Below, in pieces: positions 24,768 through 33,467 of a stretch of DNA of 64,000 nucleotides; within the stretch, counting starts at the first letter, position 1, and every line of letters starts with the position of its first letter. A program made the translations under genes and the position numbers. The DNA comes from Mycolicibacterium hippocampi (lineage in GTDB: Bacteria; Actinomycetota; Actinomycetes; Mycobacteriales; Mycobacteriaceae). The stretch covers positions 1 to 64,000 of the forward strand of contig NZ_BLLB01000001.1 of NCBI RefSeq assembly GCF_010723735.1. The letters run 5' to 3'. Below the pieces are notes generated by a model. That model saw only the letters and a list, made by a program, of their open reading frames with translations, ran no database searches and had not been told where the DNA came from.

Positions 24768-25424
24768 TCACCATCGCGGCATCCGCTCGCCATGGTCGGG
24801 CAGCGGGTGGGGCTCTACCACCGGCGGTCCGGTGATCTCGTAGGGCCCCAGAATCTCGGCGGCATCCTCGGGGCTCAATGCGGGCTCTGCTGGAGTCAGC
24901 GGCCACCACTGATCTGAGCCGGGGATCGCCAACCAGCCCTCGGCGATGCCGTACACGCCGGCCATCACCGGGGCCGCAGCCAGTTGGACACACAGCCACG
25001 GCACCACCACCATCTGACCGAACGTCGGTGCAGGGTCATACAGAGCCAGGATCGGGGCCCCGAGTGCAGCCCCCGACCACAGCAGAGCAGCGATTGGAAA
25101 TGCCCGTAGCGTCTGCGGAATCAGGTTCACCAGAACGGATTTGATCGCCACGCCGGCCAGCCAGCCCAACGGAACGCACACCGCCAGGATCGCCACCACC
25201 ACCAGCTCCACCTGAGAGGTAGGCGACTTGGCGGCGCGCAGAATCAGCGGCGGTAGCGACGTGTCGTCATGCGGATCGGGTAGGGCGGCCACGGTGCTGC
25301 GCTGACGGGCGCGGACCCGGCGGCCGAGCTGCTCGGCGCGGCGCCGCTGGATCAGCGACCACCCCTGGTGGCGGGCGACCCACGCCCGCCGCACCTCATC
25401 AAATTTGTCGCTGGGATCAGCCAT
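24768..25424 (-). CDS. membrane protein, possible membrane anchor partner of the coupling ATPase
   Basis: Length is 218 aa. A basic cytosolic N-terminus (RRRAEQLGRRVRARQRS) is followed by about four hydrophobic segments between residues 70 and 165 (VELVVVAILAVCVPLGWLAGVAI, FPIAALLWSGAALGAPILALY, MVVVPWLCVQLAAAPVMAGVYGIAEGW). The acidic cytosolic tail contains ALSPEDAAEILGPYE. The downstream-coded coupling ATPase has no membrane helices, so this protein could anchor it. That is inference from topology and adjacency. The ATG lies 6 nt after the -10 of its own shared-type promoter. Confidence 0.6.
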   Translation of the reverse strand: MADPSDKFDEVRRAWVARHQGWSLIQRRRAEQLGRRVRARQRSTVAALPDPHDDTSLPPLILRAAKSPTSQVELVVVAILAVCVPLGWLAGVAIKSVLVNLIPQTLRAFPIAALLWSGAALGAPILALYDPAPTFGQMVVVPWLCVQLAAAPVMAGVYGIAEGWLAIPGSDQWWPLTPAEPALSPEDAAEILGPYEITGPPVVEPHPLPDHGERMPRW

Positions 25425-25430
25425 ACTCTG

Positions 25431-25472
25431 ACCCTAAAACGCCCCAAAGGGTCGCTCGTGCACTATTTTTCC
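25431..25472 (-). promoter_or_regulatory. shared-type promoter for the 24768-25424 membrane-protein gene
   Basis: On the minus strand CCGGAAAAATAGTGCAC is followed by 21 nt, then TAGGGT (25436-25431), then 6 nt to the ATG at 25424. This is one of the best matches to the consensus. Confidence 0.75.
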
Positions 25473-25588
25473 GGCTGCCGTGCGGGTCGTCCAAGCACAG
25501 CGCCGTGACTGCTGTCAGCAGTCGCACCCGGCAAGCCCGGCACCGGAAATGGGGCTGCCCTCGGCGCGGTGGGCTACCCGCTACACCT

Positions 25589-25918
25589 TTAGCTGGCAGC
25601 CGGGTAGCCCTCGCCGCGGTCGCACATCACCGGAAGGGCCCGGGCGTCTAAGAAGCGCTGCGCGGCAACGAGATACACCCGGGCATAGCGCAGTTGTCGG
25701 GAGCTGGCATCGGCGGCCAGGAGCACCGTGGCGGCCTCATCGCGAGCCGAGAGGGCGTACTGGCGGCGGCGATGCGCGTCGACACCCATCACGATTGCGT
25801 GCTGAAGATCACGACGCGCTCGCGCCAGAGCCGTTGCCGTGGATGCGGGCGCGTTCAGTGACCGCAGCGAGGTCTCCTGCGACGCAGAGGAAATCATCTG
25901 TGCACCAACGGTCGTCAT
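25589..25918 (-). CDS. hypothetical protein coupled to the coupling ATPase
   Basis: Length is 109 aa. The ATG overlaps the stop of the ATPase gene (ATGA at 25915-25918), so the two are co-translated. The sequence is alpha-helical and rich in Ala and Arg (TALARARRDLQHAIVMGVDAHRRRQYALSARDEAATVLLAADASS). There are no membrane segments and no recognised family. It may be a small accessory factor of the coupling ATPase. The stretch 25473-25588 holds no gene. Confidence 0.5.
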   Translation of the reverse strand: MTTVGAQMISSASQETSLRSLNAPASTATALARARRDLQHAIVMGVDAHRRRQYALSARDEAATVLLAADASSRQLRYARVYLVAAQRFLDARALPVMCDRGEGYPAAS

Positions 25919-27327
25919 GCCGTCGCCGCCGCGTCGAGGCCGCTGAATCGCTGGCGGCCGCCGCTGCTGTGGAGCCGCGCTGCCCGCAGTTCGTCGAGGT
26001 ACTTCACGAACTCGGTCCAGTCGATAAGGGTGACCATGCGCCCGGGGGTGCCGCGGATCAGCAGCCGCGCGAACGAGTCATTGGGTGGCATAAGTTCCTC
26101 AGGCTCAAGGGCATTGCCGAAGGTTCGGCTCGTCGACGTCGAATCCAGGCTGTGGTCATAGGACAGTTGGCTGCGGGTGGTCTTGCCGCTCCAGAACGAC
26201 GCCGACTCCATCAGGTCCTTCTCATGGGAGCCGTACATCAGCAGCGACGCCGGAACGACAGCGCGAATCGCCGCCCCCTGCAGCGGGCCGTAGATCGCGT
26301 CGAGCTGCTCGCCGGCCTGGGCGGCAAAACACAGCGAGACCCCCAGGCCGCGGGACTCGGCGATGTATTGCGGCAGTCGCGGCAACGGCGTGTTGGTGAT
26401 CTCGTCGAGAAACATGCCCAACCGGGAAAACTCGTCCCACTGAGCGACTTTCACGCGTTGACGGTTAATCAGCTGATCCATCAGAGTGATCGCCTGCGCG
26501 GCGACCGTGCCATCAAAGGGTGTCAGCAGATAGATGGTGGCGTTGGGGTCCTCCAGGAACTCCTCATCGAGGACTGGCAGGCCTCTGTCGCGTTCCATCG
26601 TCTGCAGCCAGGCAGTCAGGACCTTGGTCACGGTGATCTTGACCGAGTCGCGCTGCTTGGCCTCCATGCTCAACACGCTGCGCACGCGGGCCTCGAAGTA
26701 GCGGTTCGACGACCAGACGGCCGCGGTCACCCAGGAGGCATCAGTGCTCATCTGCGGCGAGGTGGGCCAAGGGTTGGGCAGGGTCACGTCCTCGGCAGCC
26801 TCGATTACCCAGTCGATGCCCAGCCCCAGCCCTTGCGGGCTCGCGGCCAACAGTAGGCAGGTCAGCGGGGCGAACGCCAGGTCATCCCACGGGCCGGGGT
26901 CGCTGCCGCGAAAGGAGCTGCCCGACAGCGCGACCGCCGAGGTGCTCAACAACGTGCGAGCGACGGCCTTAGCATCCTCAAGTCCGGTGATCCATGCGGT
27001 GGGATCGAACCGGTACGGACGCAGGTCAGCCGGATAGTACGGCGCAGCGATAGGCCGCAGATCCAGCAGCGCGGCAGGCCCGTAGCGCCGCGAGGCCACC
27101 ATCTGCATGAGGTCGTCCTTGGAGGACGACACCACTGCTGGGCCCGGCCACAGCACCGCCGACTGCGCCAGCCACTTGCGGGTCTTGCCGGTGCCCGGCG
27201 GGGCGAACGCGCCGATATGCGGGGCGGTCTCCAGCGGCACGAGTCGGCCGCGGTCGTCGTGGACCCAGCCGGCGAACGGGGTCACCGGTGGCCGATAGCC
27301 GCCGGAGGCGGCCGGTGTCGCACTCAT
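25915..27327 (-). CDS. VirD4/TraG-type coupling ATPase lacking a membrane domain
   Basis: Length is 470 aa. Type IV coupling proteins deliver the relaxase-DNA complex to the secretion channel. P-loop FAPPGTGKTR lies at residues 41-50. The stretch VVSSSKDDLMQMV with YRFDPTAWITGL is the VirD4-type second region. Walker B LGMFLDEITN is near 302-306, followed by YIAESRGLGVSLCFAAQAGEQL, the usual coupling-protein motif 3. VirD4 proteins normally have two N-terminal membrane helices and are 500-700 aa. Here the ATPase begins almost at once, so the membrane part is missing or supplied by the 218-aa neighbour. The ATG lies 7 nt after the -10 (TACTGT), implying leaderless translation. Confidence 0.85.
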   Translation of the reverse strand: MSATPAASGGYRPPVTPFAGWVHDDRGRLVPLETAPHIGAFAPPGTGKTRKWLAQSAVLWPGPAVVSSSKDDLMQMVASRRYGPAALLDLRPIAAPYYPADLRPYRFDPTAWITGLEDAKAVARTLLSTSAVALSGSSFRGSDPGPWDDLAFAPLTCLLLAASPQGLGLGIDWVIEAAEDVTLPNPWPTSPQMSTDASWVTAAVWSSNRYFEARVRSVLSMEAKQRDSVKITVTKVLTAWLQTMERDRGLPVLDEEFLEDPNATIYLLTPFDGTVAAQAITLMDQLINRQRVKVAQWDEFSRLGMFLDEITNTPLPRLPQYIAESRGLGVSLCFAAQAGEQLDAIYGPLQGAAIRAVVPASLLMYGSHEKDLMESASFWSGKTTRSQLSYDHSLDSTSTSRTFGNALEPEELMPPNDSFARLLIRGTPGRMVTLIDWTEFVKYLDELRAARLHSSGGRQRFSGLDAAATA

Positions 27328-27334
27328 AGTTGGA

Positions 27335-27374
27335 ACAGTAGGGCCGCCGCAGGGGTGCTCCGTGCACTATTTTC
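27335..27374 (-). promoter_or_regulatory. shared-type promoter for the coupling ATPase
   Basis: On the minus strand CCGAAAATAGTGCAC, 21 nt, TACTGT (27340-27335), then 7 nt to the ATG at 27327. The A/T tract and hexamer match the 25431-25472 site almost exactly. Confidence 0.75.
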
Positions 27375-27383
27375 GGGCGCTGT

Positions 27384-27650
27384 TTAGTCCTGCCGCGGCG
27401 AGACGTACTCCCCGGCGCGCACGTCAGGCCCGATCTGGACTGCGAACTGCAGTTGATCGGCGGTGTACATCCAGCCTGCATCGGTCCAGGTGCGCGGAAC
27501 TAGTTGCGCCACAACAGGTTGTGGAAGACCGCACGCGGCGGCGACATCAGCGATCGTGAACTGAGCGTGCCCGCTATTGATCGGCGCCGCCACTTTGCGG
27601 CGGCGAAACGACTCCAAACACAGCGGCGCGGCGAGCTGCTCATCGGGCAT
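27384..27650 (-). CDS. small helix-turn-helix-like protein
   Basis: Length is 88 aa from the ATG at 27650, which lies 7 nt after a shared-type -10 (TAGCCT) and is probably leaderless. The frame extends to 27692, but that part overlaps the promoter. FTIADVAAACGLPQPVVAQLVPRTWTDAGWMYTADQLQFAVQIG suggests a winged or MerR/XRE-like HTH. No ligand domain is present. It sits between the orphan FtsK-like gene and the coupling ATPase. It could be a plasmid regulator or a small DNA-processing accessory factor. Confidence 0.55.
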   Translation of the reverse strand: MPDEQLAAPLCLESFRRRKVAAPINSGHAQFTIADVAAACGLPQPVVAQLVPRTWTDAGWMYTADQLQFAVQIGPDVRAGEYVSPRQD

Positions 27651-27657
27651 GGATATA

Positions 27658-27698
27658 AGGCTACGGCCGACCGAGGTGCCCGACAGGCACAAAATGCC
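27658..27698 (-). promoter_or_regulatory. shared-type promoter for the 27384-27650 small HTH gene
   Basis: On the minus strand GGCATTTTGTGCCT, 21 nt, TAGCCT (27663-27658), then 7 nt to the ATG. The tract is TTTT rather than GAAAA, as in the plus-strand copy at 48416. Confidence 0.65.
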
Positions 27699-27707
27699 GA
27701 ACGCACA

Positions 27708-28568
27708 TCAGATCGTCATGAGTCGAGACGACAGCGCGGGCGCCACATCGGCAGCGGTGAACAGCCGTACGGGTCCGGTGATCGCACCGTCAGGTGGTCG
27801 GACATAGCCAAGGCCCAGAGGGGACATCGGCAGCTGCCACGCCTGGGGTCCACCGAGGGCATCCATGGACGTTTGTGCTGTCGCGGTCCTCAGCGCAATC
27901 ACGACGTCGCTGGTTGCCGCAACGGGCCGCCCCAACCGGGCGCCAACCGCGAACTTCGAGGTCTGCTCAGTGCTCGACATGAGGAGCCGGACACGCTTGT
28001 CGCGGCCTTCGTCGGCGATGCGCTGCAGCGTACCCGCCACTTGTGGGTGCGACCCCAGCAGCTCGTCGACGGCATCGACGACGACGAGCAGCTCGGGCTG
28101 GGACTGGCCTGTGCGCTCATTCAGCGCGGCCTCGACCTGGGCGCACCAGGTGTCCCAGTTCGCCGGAGGGTCGGCTGCGCGCCGGTAGCCCGCGCAGTGG
28201 GCGACAACGTGAGGAGGAGGGCCGGTAGTGGCGTTTGCGCTGGTGATGCCGTTCTGTGTGTCGGCGATCGCGAGCTGCACGCGGGTCGGCGGATACAAGG
28301 TGCACACGCTCAGCGCAAGCGACTGCAGCGCTGTGGTTTTCCCAGCGATGCCCACGCAGAGCGCGACGTTGGCGTGATCGCCGAGCTCAATCGACACCAC
28401 CGAGTCGGGCGCGTCCACTGGCGCACCGACCGGGATCGCCAGCACGTCATCGTGGGCGCGGCGTCGCCACCCCGGGCGCGGGTCGAACGTGTCGAGGTCA
28501 GTGACGCCCAGGGCGTCCAGGAGACGCCTACCCGGCCAGGCCGGAGAATGTGTCTGCGCAGCGCTCAT
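27708..28568 (-). CDS. orphan FtsK/SpoIIIE-type (EccC-like) ATPase domain with degenerate P-loop
   Basis: Length is 286 aa from the ATG at 28568, overlapping the eccE stop (ATGA). It resembles one ATPase module of EccC: AIPVGAPVDAPDSVVSIELGDHANVALCVG, then GIAGKTTALQSLALS in the P-loop position, LLVVVDAVDELLG as Walker B, LLMSSTEQTSKFAVGARLGRPVA, and a final FTAADV. The P-loop lacks two residues against GxxxxGK(S/T), and the upstream GxxG is not in register, so ATP hydrolysis is doubtful. There are no membrane helices. As the last gene of the espI-eccD-mycP-eccE operon it may serve as a substrate-recognition module for EccC. That is inference, since no such gene belongs to a standard ESX core. 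Confidence 0.7.
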   Translation of the reverse strand: MSAAQTHSPAWPGRRLLDALGVTDLDTFDPRPGWRRRAHDDVLAIPVGAPVDAPDSVVSIELGDHANVALCVGIAGKTTALQSLALSVCTLYPPTRVQLAIADTQNGITSANATTGPPPHVVAHCAGYRRAADPPANWDTWCAQVEAALNERTGQSQPELLVVVDAVDELLGSHPQVAGTLQRIADEGRDKRVRLLMSSTEQTSKFAVGARLGRPVAATSDVVIALRTATAQTSMDALGGPQAWQLPMSPLGLGYVRPPDGAITGPVRLFTAADVAPALSSRLMTI

Positions 28569-30271
28569 AGGCCAAGCCAGGCCTGTTCCTGGTTGAAGGC
28601 CACGATGGCGACCTCGACGGTGTCGCGGGCGGTGCTGATCCGCACCGATTCCCGCGAGATCTGCTGAAAGTGGATGTCGGGTTGCTGCCCGCCAGGCTGG
28701 GCACGCCCGAGGGTGATCACGGTGGCCGACAATCCGGTGGGCGGCGCAATGAGGGGCCGGTCGTTGACGATGATCGAGGGCACGAACTCTGCGGGCCGGC
28801 GGCGGTCGACCACGGCGATATTGGGTTGGGCCAACCTCGCCCACCGGTTGGGTTGGCTGGAATAGATGGCGATCCGCTCCCCCACCGCGGCGGCGCGGAT
28901 GAGCAGCTGGCGCACGTAATACTCGCTGGTGTCCATGACGATGCGGGTGGCCTGCTGCGGATCGGTCAGCGACAACATGACCAGATCGTCGCGCTGCACC
29001 GGCGGGTCTGCGCGGCGGTCATCGCGCAGTGCAGCTCCCACCAGAATGCCCGTCGAGCCGATCGGGATCTCCAACGCGCTGGGCTCCCCCAGCGGGCGCG
29101 CGGGGATGTCGAGGTGGCCCGGACGCGCCGTCGGGGCCGGCCGCAGTGCGGCGGAAAACTGGTCACCGGGCAACGTGTTGAGATACAGCGTCGGTGGCTG
29201 CTGAGGGGGCTGCGGATCGTTGGTGCGCACCGTGGCCGCGATCATCACCGGGCCATCGCCGTCAGGGGCCTCCACGTAGCGGCGTTTGAACAAGCTCAGC
29301 GTCAACACCACCTCGTCGCTGCGCAGCGCCCACATCTGATGCAGTGACGCGGTGGTGATGTCCTCGGGTGAGAAGTAGTACGTCGTGAGAAACCCGGGGT
29401 GGCCCTTGATGGTGCGCCAGCCAACCTCGTTGCTGACCTTGCTGCGCCGCTGCGCTGGGCTGGTGGAGCGAAAGGGCACCGGGTCGGCTGGGCTGTCGGT
29501 GCCCTCGATGACCGGGGGCGCCGGAGCCGGCTGCAGCCGTGCGCCCAACCGGTCGAGCGCGGTGTCGAGCTCGGCGGCGGTCAGGGCGGTGGCGCGGATG
29601 TCGCGCTCTAACAGGGCATTGATGATTCGCTCGGTGGCGGCGGCGGCTGCAGCCCCGACCGATTGCCGATACTGCAAGCCGGGCACCGAGTTTCGGATGT
29701 CGAGGCGCACCACGAACTGCATGGTGCGCTGCCCGGCCGCGGGCCGGTCGGCCAGCAGAGTGCTGTACAGCGGGGGGTATTCGTTGCCGCGGCGCACGCG
29801 GTGTCCGGCGGGCACGACGTCAATGGCCGCCAGCTGAATCCCGCCGGGCTGGTCGAGCAGCTCGGTCAGCACCTCCAGCGGCAGCAGGTTGCGGGTCAGC
29901 GACACTGTGGAGCCGCGCAGGAACGTCAGCGAGTAGGGCTTTCCGGTCACCTCGATCATCGTGAGGGCTTCGTAGGCCTCGACGCGCACACCGCACACGA
30001 TGTTGCCGTGGGGCACATCCACGGCCGCAGCCGCCGCCGGGTATTTCCCGCGCCGGGAACGACGCCAGCGCCGCACGGCCGCCAGCCAGCCCGGCACGTT
30101 GCGGCGGTGCACAGTGGGTACCAGCAGCAGCAGCGCCACGGCGGTGATCACCGCGGCCGGCCACCATCCAAACCGCGCTGGCGGTAGACCGATGAATGCC
30201 ACCAGGGCAACGACTTCGAGCGCGACTACCACCGGTGTTCCGGCGCGCACGCCCACGGTGCGGGCCTTCAT
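28565..30271 (-). CDS. eccE: EccE, type VII secretion membrane component
   Basis: Length is 568 aa. Two N-terminal membrane helices (PVVVALEVVALVAFIGLPPARFGW and WPAAVITAVALLLLVPTV) are followed by the large EccE domain with GNIVCGVRVEAYEALTMIEV and RTMQFVVRLDIRNSVPGLQYRQSVGAAAAAATERI. EccE sits at the periphery of the EccBCDE membrane complex and stabilises it. The gene is 4 nt overlapped with mycP and with the FtsK-like gene, in the order eccD-mycP-eccE seen in mycobacterial ESX loci. Confidence 0.9.
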   Translation of the reverse strand: MKARTVGVRAGTPVVVALEVVALVAFIGLPPARFGWWPAAVITAVALLLLVPTVHRRNVPGWLAAVRRWRRSRRGKYPAAAAAVDVPHGNIVCGVRVEAYEALTMIEVTGKPYSLTFLRGSTVSLTRNLLPLEVLTELLDQPGGIQLAAIDVVPAGHRVRRGNEYPPLYSTLLADRPAAGQRTMQFVVRLDIRNSVPGLQYRQSVGAAAAAATERIINALLERDIRATALTAAELDTALDRLGARLQPAPAPPVIEGTDSPADPVPFRSTSPAQRRSKVSNEVGWRTIKGHPGFLTTYYFSPEDITTASLHQMWALRSDEVVLTLSLFKRRYVEAPDGDGPVMIAATVRTNDPQPPQQPPTLYLNTLPGDQFSAALRPAPTARPGHLDIPARPLGEPSALEIPIGSTGILVGAALRDDRRADPPVQRDDLVMLSLTDPQQATRIVMDTSEYYVRQLLIRAAAVGERIAIYSSQPNRWARLAQPNIAVVDRRRPAEFVPSIIVNDRPLIAPPTGLSATVITLGRAQPGGQQPDIHFQQISRESVRISTARDTVEVAIVAFNQEQAWLGL

Positions 30272-31950
30272 CGCAGCCTCCGTCGCATGCCGACGACCGC
30301 CACGGCGACCGCGGCGACGAGCAGGACCGCGGCGCCGGCGAGCAGGGCGCTGTTGCGCGGGCGATGATCCGGTCCCGGCGGGGGCGGAGGTACATACAGG
30401 TCGGTGCTGAGCCGCTCGACTGGTTTCGGATCGCCCAGCGGCACATCGAAGGTCAGCGCCGCTACCGGATCGACCACGCCGTAGCCGACCTGGTTGTCGA
30501 CCCCGCGGGCCGGATTGTGGGCGGTCTCGGTGATGCGCCGCATGACTTGGGCCGCGGTGAGATCGGGGAATTTGGCCCGCACCAGCGCGACCACGCCGCT
30601 GACGTAGGCGGCCGAGAAGCTGGTCCCCCAGAAACCGGCACCCAAGCCGGGTTCATCGGGTCGGGCGTTGACCGCGGCGCCGTTGGTGTTCGACAGGCCC
30701 ATGATCCGCCAGCCAGGGGCGGCCACCGACACCCACGGGCCGTTGATCGAATCCGGCAGCGGCAGCCCCTCGGGGGTCACCGCGCCGACGGTGAGCACGT
30801 AGTCGGAGAACCACGCCGGAGTCACGATCGTGCGCACCCCAGCCCAGTCCCGGGGATCGTTGGGGTCCAGCGCATTGAAGGCGGGGTTCTGTCCGCAGTC
30901 CTGTCCCTGGTCACCGCCGCCCTGATTGCCGGCGGCGGCCACGATCACGATGTCCTTGTCCACCGCGGCGTAGCGCACCGCCGCGCCCAGAGCGTCCTGG
31001 TTGACCGGGGCGGCGGCGTTGATGCACGACGCCAACGACACGTTGATCACCTGAACGCCGGGCAGGTCTGCGGCATGGCGAATCGCCTTGGCCAGGGTCG
31101 CAATGTCGCCGGCCTTGCGTTGACCCTCGATGTCGCCGGGGGCTGGTCGTGCCGGGGTGAACGCCGTCGAGGACTGCCGAATCGAAATCAGCGAGACATC
31201 GGGGGCCACGCCGACCACGCCGTCCGGTCCCGCCGGCGGCGGCCCCGGCACCAACGGCTGCGCGGCGCCGGTGTCTCCCGGGCCCTGCGCGGGCGGAGGT
31301 CCCGCCGGCGGCGGTCCACCGGGCGGCGGTCCCCCCGGCGGCGGCTCAGCAGGAGGTGGCGGCGGCTCGGGCGGCGGCGCGGGCGCGGTCACTGTCGCGG
31401 TCGCGGTGATCGTCGGCGGCGGGGGAAACGCTGGCGGCGCGGGATTGGCCGGCACGCCCGGGGGTGGAGGGGGCGCCCCTGCTCCCGCAGGACGCGGCGT
31501 GGGGCGGTCGGCCGGGTTAGCCGGCGCGGCGCCGATGATCGAGGCGACAATGGTGCCGTGGCTTTCGCAATCGGTCAGCCCGCCGTCGGGTAGTCCCTGC
31601 ACGAAGTCGCCGCCGGGAAACAGCCGCGGGAACCGTGGGTTGGGGGTGACGCCGGTGTCGATGATGGCCACCGTCACTCCAGCGCCCGTCGAGTACTGCC
31701 AGGCCTGTTCGATGTTGAGCATGGTGTTGCCCGGGTCGGGTTGCGCCACGTTGGGATCGCCCACCACCACCGGGGTCACGCACGCTTTGGTTTGGCGCAT
31801 CTCCTGGGGCGGGCCCGGAGTCTCGTCCGGCGGCAGTGCGCCCGGGTCGATCACCGGCGGGGCCACCGCCAGCGCCGCCGGGGGCGCCAACACGTTGGCG
31901 CTGAGCAGTCCGAATGCGGCCAGGCCGGCCGCCACACTTTTGCCCCGCAT
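30268..31950 (-). CDS. mycP: MycP, mycosin subtilisin-like protease of the ESX system
   Basis: Length is 560 aa from the ATG at 31950, which shares one base with the eccD stop. A signal peptide (residues 1-30, ending PPAALAVA) precedes the protease. The catalytic triad is D98 (AIIDTGV), H131 (CESHGTIVAS) and S444 (WGTSFSAAYV), with oxyanion N342 (AAAGNQGG). Residues about 148-240 are an unusually long Pro/Gly/Ala insertion (loop) between the His and the rest of the core. A C-terminal helix (SALLAGAAVLLVAAVAVAVVGM) and RRRLR anchor it. Mycosins stabilise the membrane complex and trim ESX substrates. Confidence 0.95.
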   Translation of the reverse strand: MRGKSVAAGLAAFGLLSANVLAPPAALAVAPPVIDPGALPPDETPGPPQEMRQTKACVTPVVVGDPNVAQPDPGNTMLNIEQAWQYSTGAGVTVAIIDTGVTPNPRFPRLFPGGDFVQGLPDGGLTDCESHGTIVASIIGAAPANPADRPTPRPAGAGAPPPPPGVPANPAPPAFPPPPTITATATVTAPAPPPEPPPPPAEPPPGGPPPGGPPPAGPPPAQGPGDTGAAQPLVPGPPPAGPDGVVGVAPDVSLISIRQSSTAFTPARPAPGDIEGQRKAGDIATLAKAIRHAADLPGVQVINVSLASCINAAAPVNQDALGAAVRYAAVDKDIVIVAAAGNQGGGDQGQDCGQNPAFNALDPNDPRDWAGVRTIVTPAWFSDYVLTVGAVTPEGLPLPDSINGPWVSVAAPGWRIMGLSNTNGAAVNARPDEPGLGAGFWGTSFSAAYVSGVVALVRAKFPDLTAAQVMRRITETAHNPARGVDNQVGYGVVDPVAALTFDVPLGDPKPVERLSTDLYVPPPPPGPDHRPRNSALLAGAAVLLVAAVAVAVVGMRRRLR

Positions 31951-33467
31951 CAGTGCAACCTGATGTATTGCAGCAGCCCGATCGCCCATGCGGCGAACGG
32001 CACGATCAGGGCATAGCCGAGGTACTCCAGCCATTCCACGACTTGCCGGATGGGTTCAGAGAAGCTGCGGGAGGGAATGACCGCCCCGGCCAGCAGCCCG
32101 GCCACGGCCACGGCCAACACCACGGCCGCCGACACCGCCACCGAGACGGTCGCCGAGGCCGGAGCGCTGAGGCCGTAGTGCAGCGGGATCGCCATCAGCG
32201 ACAGTGCCGACCCGCTGACGATGGTCACCGCATGACGGCGGTGCCGCAATCCGCGGGCCCGCAGAATCAGGCACAGCGCCGTCACCACGACGACGACGAT
32301 CGAGGGCCACTGCGAGCCCGACCCCGGGGCGATCGCCCACCAGGAGGCTGCCAGCTGCACCACGGCGATCCCGAGCAGGGTGCCGGTGAGCACCCGGTTG
32401 GACCGGCGGGCCACCTCGGCGACCTGCTCACCGCGCAGCGTCACGTCATGGGCGGCCGACTCCACAGGTGTCAGCGTGTCCTCGGGCTGACCTGGCGCGC
32501 GGGTGAACATGTCGCGCCCGGTGATGGACTCGAAGCTTTGGCGCGGAACTTTGGACATCCACAGCCCGATCGCGGTCGCCGCCCGAGAAGCGATGAGCAC
32601 CGCCATCAACATGACAATGGCGATGCGTTGAGCGGGAACGTCGAAGAACATGCGGGTCAGACCGGCGGCGATGACGGCCGTGGTCACGGTGACGATCGCC
32701 GCCGCCGCGGTCCAGTGGCGGCCCGTCATCCGCGCCAACAGCAGCACCCCGACGGTGGCCACCACGGCGGCCAGGAAAGCATGCGGGGCCCCGGGCTGGT
32801 TGCCATACGGCGCGCTCGCGCCAGCCAGGACGAGGCCGACCAACGCCGCCCAGGCGGCGCCGTCGACGATGACGCGGCTGGCCCCAGCGCGCGCCGACAG
32901 CATCGCGGTGGCCAACAGGATGCCCGCGGTGACGGCGAAGATCGCGGGGCTCAGCCAGAACGGCTGGGCCGCCCACCGCAGTCGCCACACCAGCAGGGCC
33001 GCCCCAATCAGTGCCGCCGCGGTGAGCGCCCCGGCGACCACCACCGCGTCGTGGGTCGACACCGGAGGAAAGTGGGCATGGGCCCAGCGGGCCAGCGCAG
33101 TCGAGACATTCTCGATCAGTGGCGTGTACCGGCGGGCTGTCTTCTCGGGCACGAACGCCAACAGGTCACCGTCGGCGACACCCTGCGCCGACAACGACAC
33201 CTCCTCCGAGAGCCGTGTCATCCCCACCGCGCGGGCGAATTCATATGTCCCTACAGGGAGTTCGTCTTCACCCTTGCTGCGCAGCAGCCGATTGACCGCC
33301 CCGAGAGTCGAGTCGGTCAACGCCGAGAGCGGGACTGCGGCCGGTAACACCAGGTCAATCTGGTGAGCGTCGCCGACCAACAGCGACACCCTGCACGACG
33401 AGGGCACCAGCGGCCCACCGGGGGCTGACGATCCTGACGTGGGAGTCGACGGGCTCACCGTGGTCAC
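31950..33467 (-). CDS. eccD: EccD, polytopic membrane channel component
   Basis: Length is 505 aa from a GTG at 33467, overlapping the espI stop (GTGA). Residues about 22-110 form the ubiquitin-like cytosolic domain (CRVSLLVGDAHQIDLVLPAAVPLSALTD, then VSLSAQGVADGDLLAFVP). About eleven membrane helices follow (for example AVVVAGALTAAALIGAALLVWRL and VILATAMLSARAG-type segments). EccD forms the membrane vestibule of the ESX pore. It belongs to the operon starting at espI. Confidence 0.93.
   Translation of the reverse strand: MTTVSPSTPTSGSSAPGGPLVPSSCRVSLLVGDAHQIDLVLPAAVPLSALTDSTLGAVNRLLRSKGEDELPVGTYEFARAVGMTRLSEEVSLSAQGVADGDLLAFVPEKTARRYTPLIENVSTALARWAHAHFPPVSTHDAVVVAGALTAAALIGAALLVWRLRWAAQPFWLSPAIFAVTAGILLATAMLSARAGASRVIVDGAAWAALVGLVLAGASAPYGNQPGAPHAFLAAVVATVGVLLLARMTGRHWTAAAAIVTVTTAVIAAGLTRMFFDVPAQRIAIVMLMAVLIASRAATAIGLWMSKVPRQSFESITGRDMFTRAPGQPEDTLTPVESAAHDVTLRGEQVAEVARRSNRVLTGTLLGIAVVQLAASWWAIAPGSGSQWPSIVVVVVTALCLILRARGLRHRRHAVTIVSGSALSLMAIPLHYGLSAPASATVSVAVSAAVVLAVAVAGLLAGAVIPSRSFSEPIRQVVEWLEYLGYALIVPFAAWAIGLLQYIRLH

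Noticed and set aside
25480..26856. 458-aa plus-strand frame opposite the coupling ATPase
   Set aside because: It is the antisense of a clear VirD4-type gene.
30196..31593. 465-aa plus-strand frame opposite mycP
   Set aside because: It is the antisense of the protease with its Pro-rich loop. The Arg/Gly repeats are an artefact of that loop.
31914..33347. 477-aa plus-strand frame opposite eccD
   Set aside because: It is an antisense shadow of a polytopic membrane protein gene.
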